The notes under the pieces are model-generated. The model was not told where the DNA came from. It saw nothing but the letters and a program-made list of their open reading frames with translations, and ran no database searches. The translations under genes and the position numbers were made by a program. Source: Paenibacillus sp. MZ04-78.2 (GTDB lineage: Bacteria > Bacillota > Bacilli > Paenibacillales > NBRC-103111). Taken from it: a DNA stretch of 64,000 nucleotides. Every line of letters begins with the position of its first letter. Positions within the stretch are counted from its first letter, which is position 1. The stretch covers positions 1 to 64,000 of the forward strand of contig NZ_JANAVJ010000003.1 of assembly GCF_024213375.1 (NCBI RefSeq). The letters are read 5' to 3'. Shown one piece after another: positions 61,626-64,000 of this stretch.

Positions 61626-63875
61626 GTGAATCATCGTTCGTTACGCACTCATCTGACGCTGGCTTTTGCGGTTATGGCGATCGTGCCGGTGCTGATCCTT
61701 GGCACCATCCAGGTGCAGCAAATCAACAAGCTGACGCAGGAGTACAACAAGACGCAGGATCATGCGACGAAGCGGCTTGCCGACGCCGTCGAGACGTACG
61801 TTTATTATTACCGCAACGCCGTGGATACGCTCGCTACAACGATCAGCGCATCGGGTCCCGGGTTTCGCGACCGGGCCGGCTTGACGCGCAAAATCCAGTC
61901 GGTGAAAAATAACTTGCCCGGCTTCTCCCAGCTCTATGTGACGGATGAGAACGGCGCGATCAAAGCTCTCTCGCCGGATGCGGAAAGCGGCAATGCGCAG
62001 CAGGCGCTGCCGGTCGGCACCGATCTAAGCTCGCGGGAGTATTGGAAAAAAGTGAAGCTGACGCTGCAGCCCGCGATCTCCATACCGATGCATGGCGTCG
62101 AGGGCGGATCTGCGCCGTTCGTCGCGATCGCCACCCCGCTTTACAGCGAAAGCCGGGCTTTTGAAGGCGTGGTGATCGGAATACTTGACATGGGCCAAAT
62201 CGCAAGGCTCGTCACCCAATACGATTACGGATCGGGCGCTTATCCCGCCGTGCTCGGCCCGGCAGGCAGGGTCATTTATCACCCTCGGAGCGAGCTGGTT
62301 CAGACCATCGCGGATTTGTCCGGCGAACCCGTGGTTCAAGCCGCGGCCTCCCTCAAGGAAGGGATGGACAAGTTCGTCTCCGGCGTCAACGGACAGAAGG
62401 AGCTCGTTTCCTTCAAAACAATCGACAGTCTGGGCTGGACGGTGTGGGTCGGCCGCTCTTACGCTGCCGTACAGGAAGCTTTCTTCGCCTCGCTCAAATC
62501 GACGTTTCTGCTGCTCTTGCTTACGCTCGGCTTGACCGTGCTTCTGGGCTCCTACTTGGCCAAACGGCTGAACCGGACGATCCATGCGCTGGTACGCTAC
62601 ACGCAGTCGCTCGCGGCCGACCGCTACACCGTGCCGAGCGAGCCGCTGCCTTCGCCGGGCGCGCCGTACGAGATGCACTATTTGGCAAGCCAATTTGCGC
62701 AGATGGCCGAGCAGATTCATGACAACCGGCAAGCCTTGCTGGAGCTGAACAGCGAGCTGGAGCAGCGGGTCGAGGAGCGGACGCTCAGCCTGCAGCAGCA
62801 GCATGCGACGCTCGCCGCCATTCTGGAAAGCTACTCCGACGGCATCGTCCTGATCGATGTGAATCAGCAGGTCGTGCTCGCCAATCGCCGGATGGCCGAG
62901 CTGTTCGGGTTTGACGGCAAGGAGCTCCTAAGCTTAACGGAGGAGGAACTGCTGAGCCGGATCGCCCGCAAAATGCCGCAACCGGACGAGGACTTCGTCC
63001 GAATCGGCCGCAAGCCGAATCCGGGCGGCAAATTTACGCTGGTCCGCTCCCCCGGCGACGAACGGGTCGTCCAGTTGGCCTCGTTCCAAGTGACGGACGG
63101 CGGCAAGGAGTTCGGTCGCGGCTACGTCTTCCGGGACATGACGAAGGAGCATGAGATCGACTCGCTGAAGAACGATTTGATCTCGCTCGCCTCGCATGAG
63201 TTCAAGACTCCGATTACGAGCATCAAAGGAAGCGTCGAGACGCTGCTGCGCAAGCATGCGGGATGGGACGAGGAGTTCAAGCAGGAGCTGCTGGAAGGCA
63301 TTCACGAGGATATCGGGCGGATTCAGGAGCTGATCGACGAATGGCTCGACATTTCCAAGATCGAAGCCGGGGCGCTGAGCATTCATCCCGCGCCTGTCCG
63401 GGTCCGCTCCGTCGTCGAAGGAGCTTGGCAGAGACTTCCCCACACCCTCTCAGCCGATGCGCAGCTTCATATTGACTTGGACGAGGAACTGCCGTTCCTC
63501 TATGCGGACAAACGGAGGATGGAGCAAATTTTTATCAATCTGTTCACCAACTCCATCCGCTACAACGAATCGAAGCCTCATATTCGGGTCACGGCGGAGC
63601 CGGACGGGCTGAACGTACGAATTTTCGTCAAGGACAACGGCATTGGCATTCCCGAAACGCATCTGCCCCACATTTTCGACCGGTTCTACCGGGTTGACGT
63701 TTCGTCCAGCCGCCGTACCGGAGGAACGGGACTGGGACTTGCGATCTGCAAAGGCATCATCGACGCGCACGACGGCTCGATCGAAGTGAGCAGCACGGAA
63801 GGCGCAGGCACGACGATGATCGTCTCGGTGCCTATCTATTACGGCCAAACGGAGGACGACAATGAAGAAGCATAA
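61626..63875 (+). CDS. Hybrid-free sensor histidine kinase with dCache, PAS
   Basis: 749 aa from GTG 61626 with GGGAGG upstream. TM1 (LTLAFAVMAIVPVLILGTI), extracellular dCache sensor (about 35-285), TM2 (TFLLLLLTLGLTVLLGSYLA), HAMP, coiled coil, PAS (about 395-510), H box DLISLASHEFKTPITS, N box NLFTNSIRYN, G1/G2 DNGIGIPETHLPHIFDRFYR and GGTGLGLAICKGI. Overlaps the next regulator gene. Confidence 0.93.
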   Translation: MNHRSLRTHLTLAFAVMAIVPVLILGTIQVQQINKLTQEYNKTQDHATKRLADAVETYVYYYRNAVDTLATTISASGPGFRDRAGLTRKIQSVKNNLPGFSQLYVTDENGAIKALSPDAESGNAQQALPVGTDLSSREYWKKVKLTLQPAISIPMHGVEGGSAPFVAIATPLYSESRAFEGVVIGILDMGQIARLVTQYDYGSGAYPAVLGPAGRVIYHPRSELVQTIADLSGEPVVQAAASLKEGMDKFVSGVNGQKELVSFKTIDSLGWTVWVGRSYAAVQEAFFASLKSTFLLLLLTLGLTVLLGSYLAKRLNRTIHALVRYTQSLAADRYTVPSEPLPSPGAPYEMHYLASQFAQMAEQIHDNRQALLELNSELEQRVEERTLSLQQQHATLAAILESYSDGIVLIDVNQQVVLANRRMAELFGFDGKELLSLTEEELLSRIARKMPQPDEDFVRIGRKPNPGGKFTLVRSPGDERVVQLASFQVTDGGKEFGRGYVFRDMTKEHEIDSLKNDLISLASHEFKTPITSIKGSVETLLRKHAGWDEEFKQELLEGIHEDIGRIQELIDEWLDISKIEAGALSIHPAPVRVRSVVEGAWQRLPHTLSADAQLHIDLDEELPFLYADKRRMEQIFINLFTNSIRYNESKPHIRVTAEPDGLNVRIFVKDNGIGIPETHLPHIFDRFYRVDVSSSRRTGGTGLGLAICKGIIDAHDGSIEVSSTEGAGTTMIVSVPIYYGQTEDDNEEA

Positions 63876-64000
63876 AATTATGATCGTAGACGACGAGCCG
63901 AAAATTTTACGGTTTATCGCCGCCAATTTGAAATCGGCCGGCTATGAAACCGCCACGTGCGCAAGCGGGGCGGAAGCGCTGGAGGCGCTTGACCTGTTCG
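63862..64000 (+). CDS. Response regulator, partial (runs off the window)
   Basis: Starts ATG 63862 with GGAGGACG upstream and overlaps the kinase stop by 14 bases. First 46 residues are a receiver domain (IMIVDDEPKILRFIAANL with the acidic DDE). The phospho-acceptor and output lie beyond the window. Confidence 0.85.
   Translation, partial: MKKHKIMIVDDEPKILRFIAANLKSAGYETATCASGAEALEALDLF

Overview
The window looks like a chromosomal segment of an endospore-forming, low-to-mid GC Gram-positive bacterium of the Paenibacillus/Cohnella group. Supporting signs are a NucB-type sporulation nuclease, a Cse60-like small sporulation protein, a YetF/DUF421 protein, MdxEFG-type maltodextrin import without a dedicated ATPase, a cyclodextrin glucanotransferase, OmpR/EnvZ-type regulator pairs with overlapping ends, strong AGGAGG ribosome binding sites, and many TTG/GTG starts. 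The assignment is by resemblance only; there is no rRNA or tRNA gene here to place it more exactly.

Layout. 1-7.7 kb: small accessory genes (exonuclease fragment, NucB nuclease, secreted M15-like protein with a striking operator palindrome, CBS protein, MFS gene with an internal stop plus its ArsR regulator, PilZ protein, HD protein, polynucleotide-kinase-like protein, a remnant of a Thg1-type tRNA(His) guanylyltransferase, Cse60-like protein). 7.8-10.9 kb: a three-gene operon of uncharacterised proteins. 11-17 kb: molybdopterin oxidoreductase, VOC protein, then a decayed block (histidine kinase, response regulator, glycoside hydrolase). 17-27.7 kb: DUF421 protein, MBOAT/AlgJ-type O-acetylation pair, SMI1 protein, TetR with clear operators, GNAT, ECF sigma/anti-sigma pair, TPR protein. 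27.7-37.2 kb: an envelope-related cluster: HlyD-like adaptor, two sugar-type ABC permeases, a Ser/Gly-rich lipoprotein, a solute-binding protein, a polysaccharide deacetylase, and a response regulator/histidine kinase/lipoprotein operon. 37.2-41.7 kb: pseudogenes, a phosphoesterase pair, TrmB-AzlC-AzlD. 41.7-53.3 kb: a starch/maltodextrin island. 53.4-58.2 kb: a two-component system divergent from AI-2E transporter, a PssA-like pseudoenzyme and DedA. 58.2-64 kb: MFS exporter with a 22-codon leader ORF, truncated FAD monooxygenase, VOC, GNAT, and a large sensor kinase with its response regulator running off the end.

How the genes work together. In the starch island, the secreted CGTase cuts starch to cyclodextrins and maltodextrins, the MdxE/F/G-type importer takes them up, and the cytoplasmic cyclomaltodextrinase/neopullulanase and GH15 glucoamylase finish them to glucose. 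A LacI-type regulator encoded beside the importer, with several AAACGTTTGC-type operators and cre-like sites, probably controls it. Both extracellular-to-intracellular amylase genes carry a promoter, then a terminator hairpin, then the ribosome binding site, suggesting leader attenuation.

The most interesting points are: a PssA-family protein that has lost most of its catalytic motif yet is otherwise intact, sitting between AI-2E and DedA membrane proteins; the twin leader attenuators; two near-identical WalR/PhoP-like promoter elements in the envelope cluster; a short leader ORF ahead of the MFS exporter; a near-perfect 32-bp palindrome over a promoter; and an unusual density of broken genes (about ten in 64 kb).
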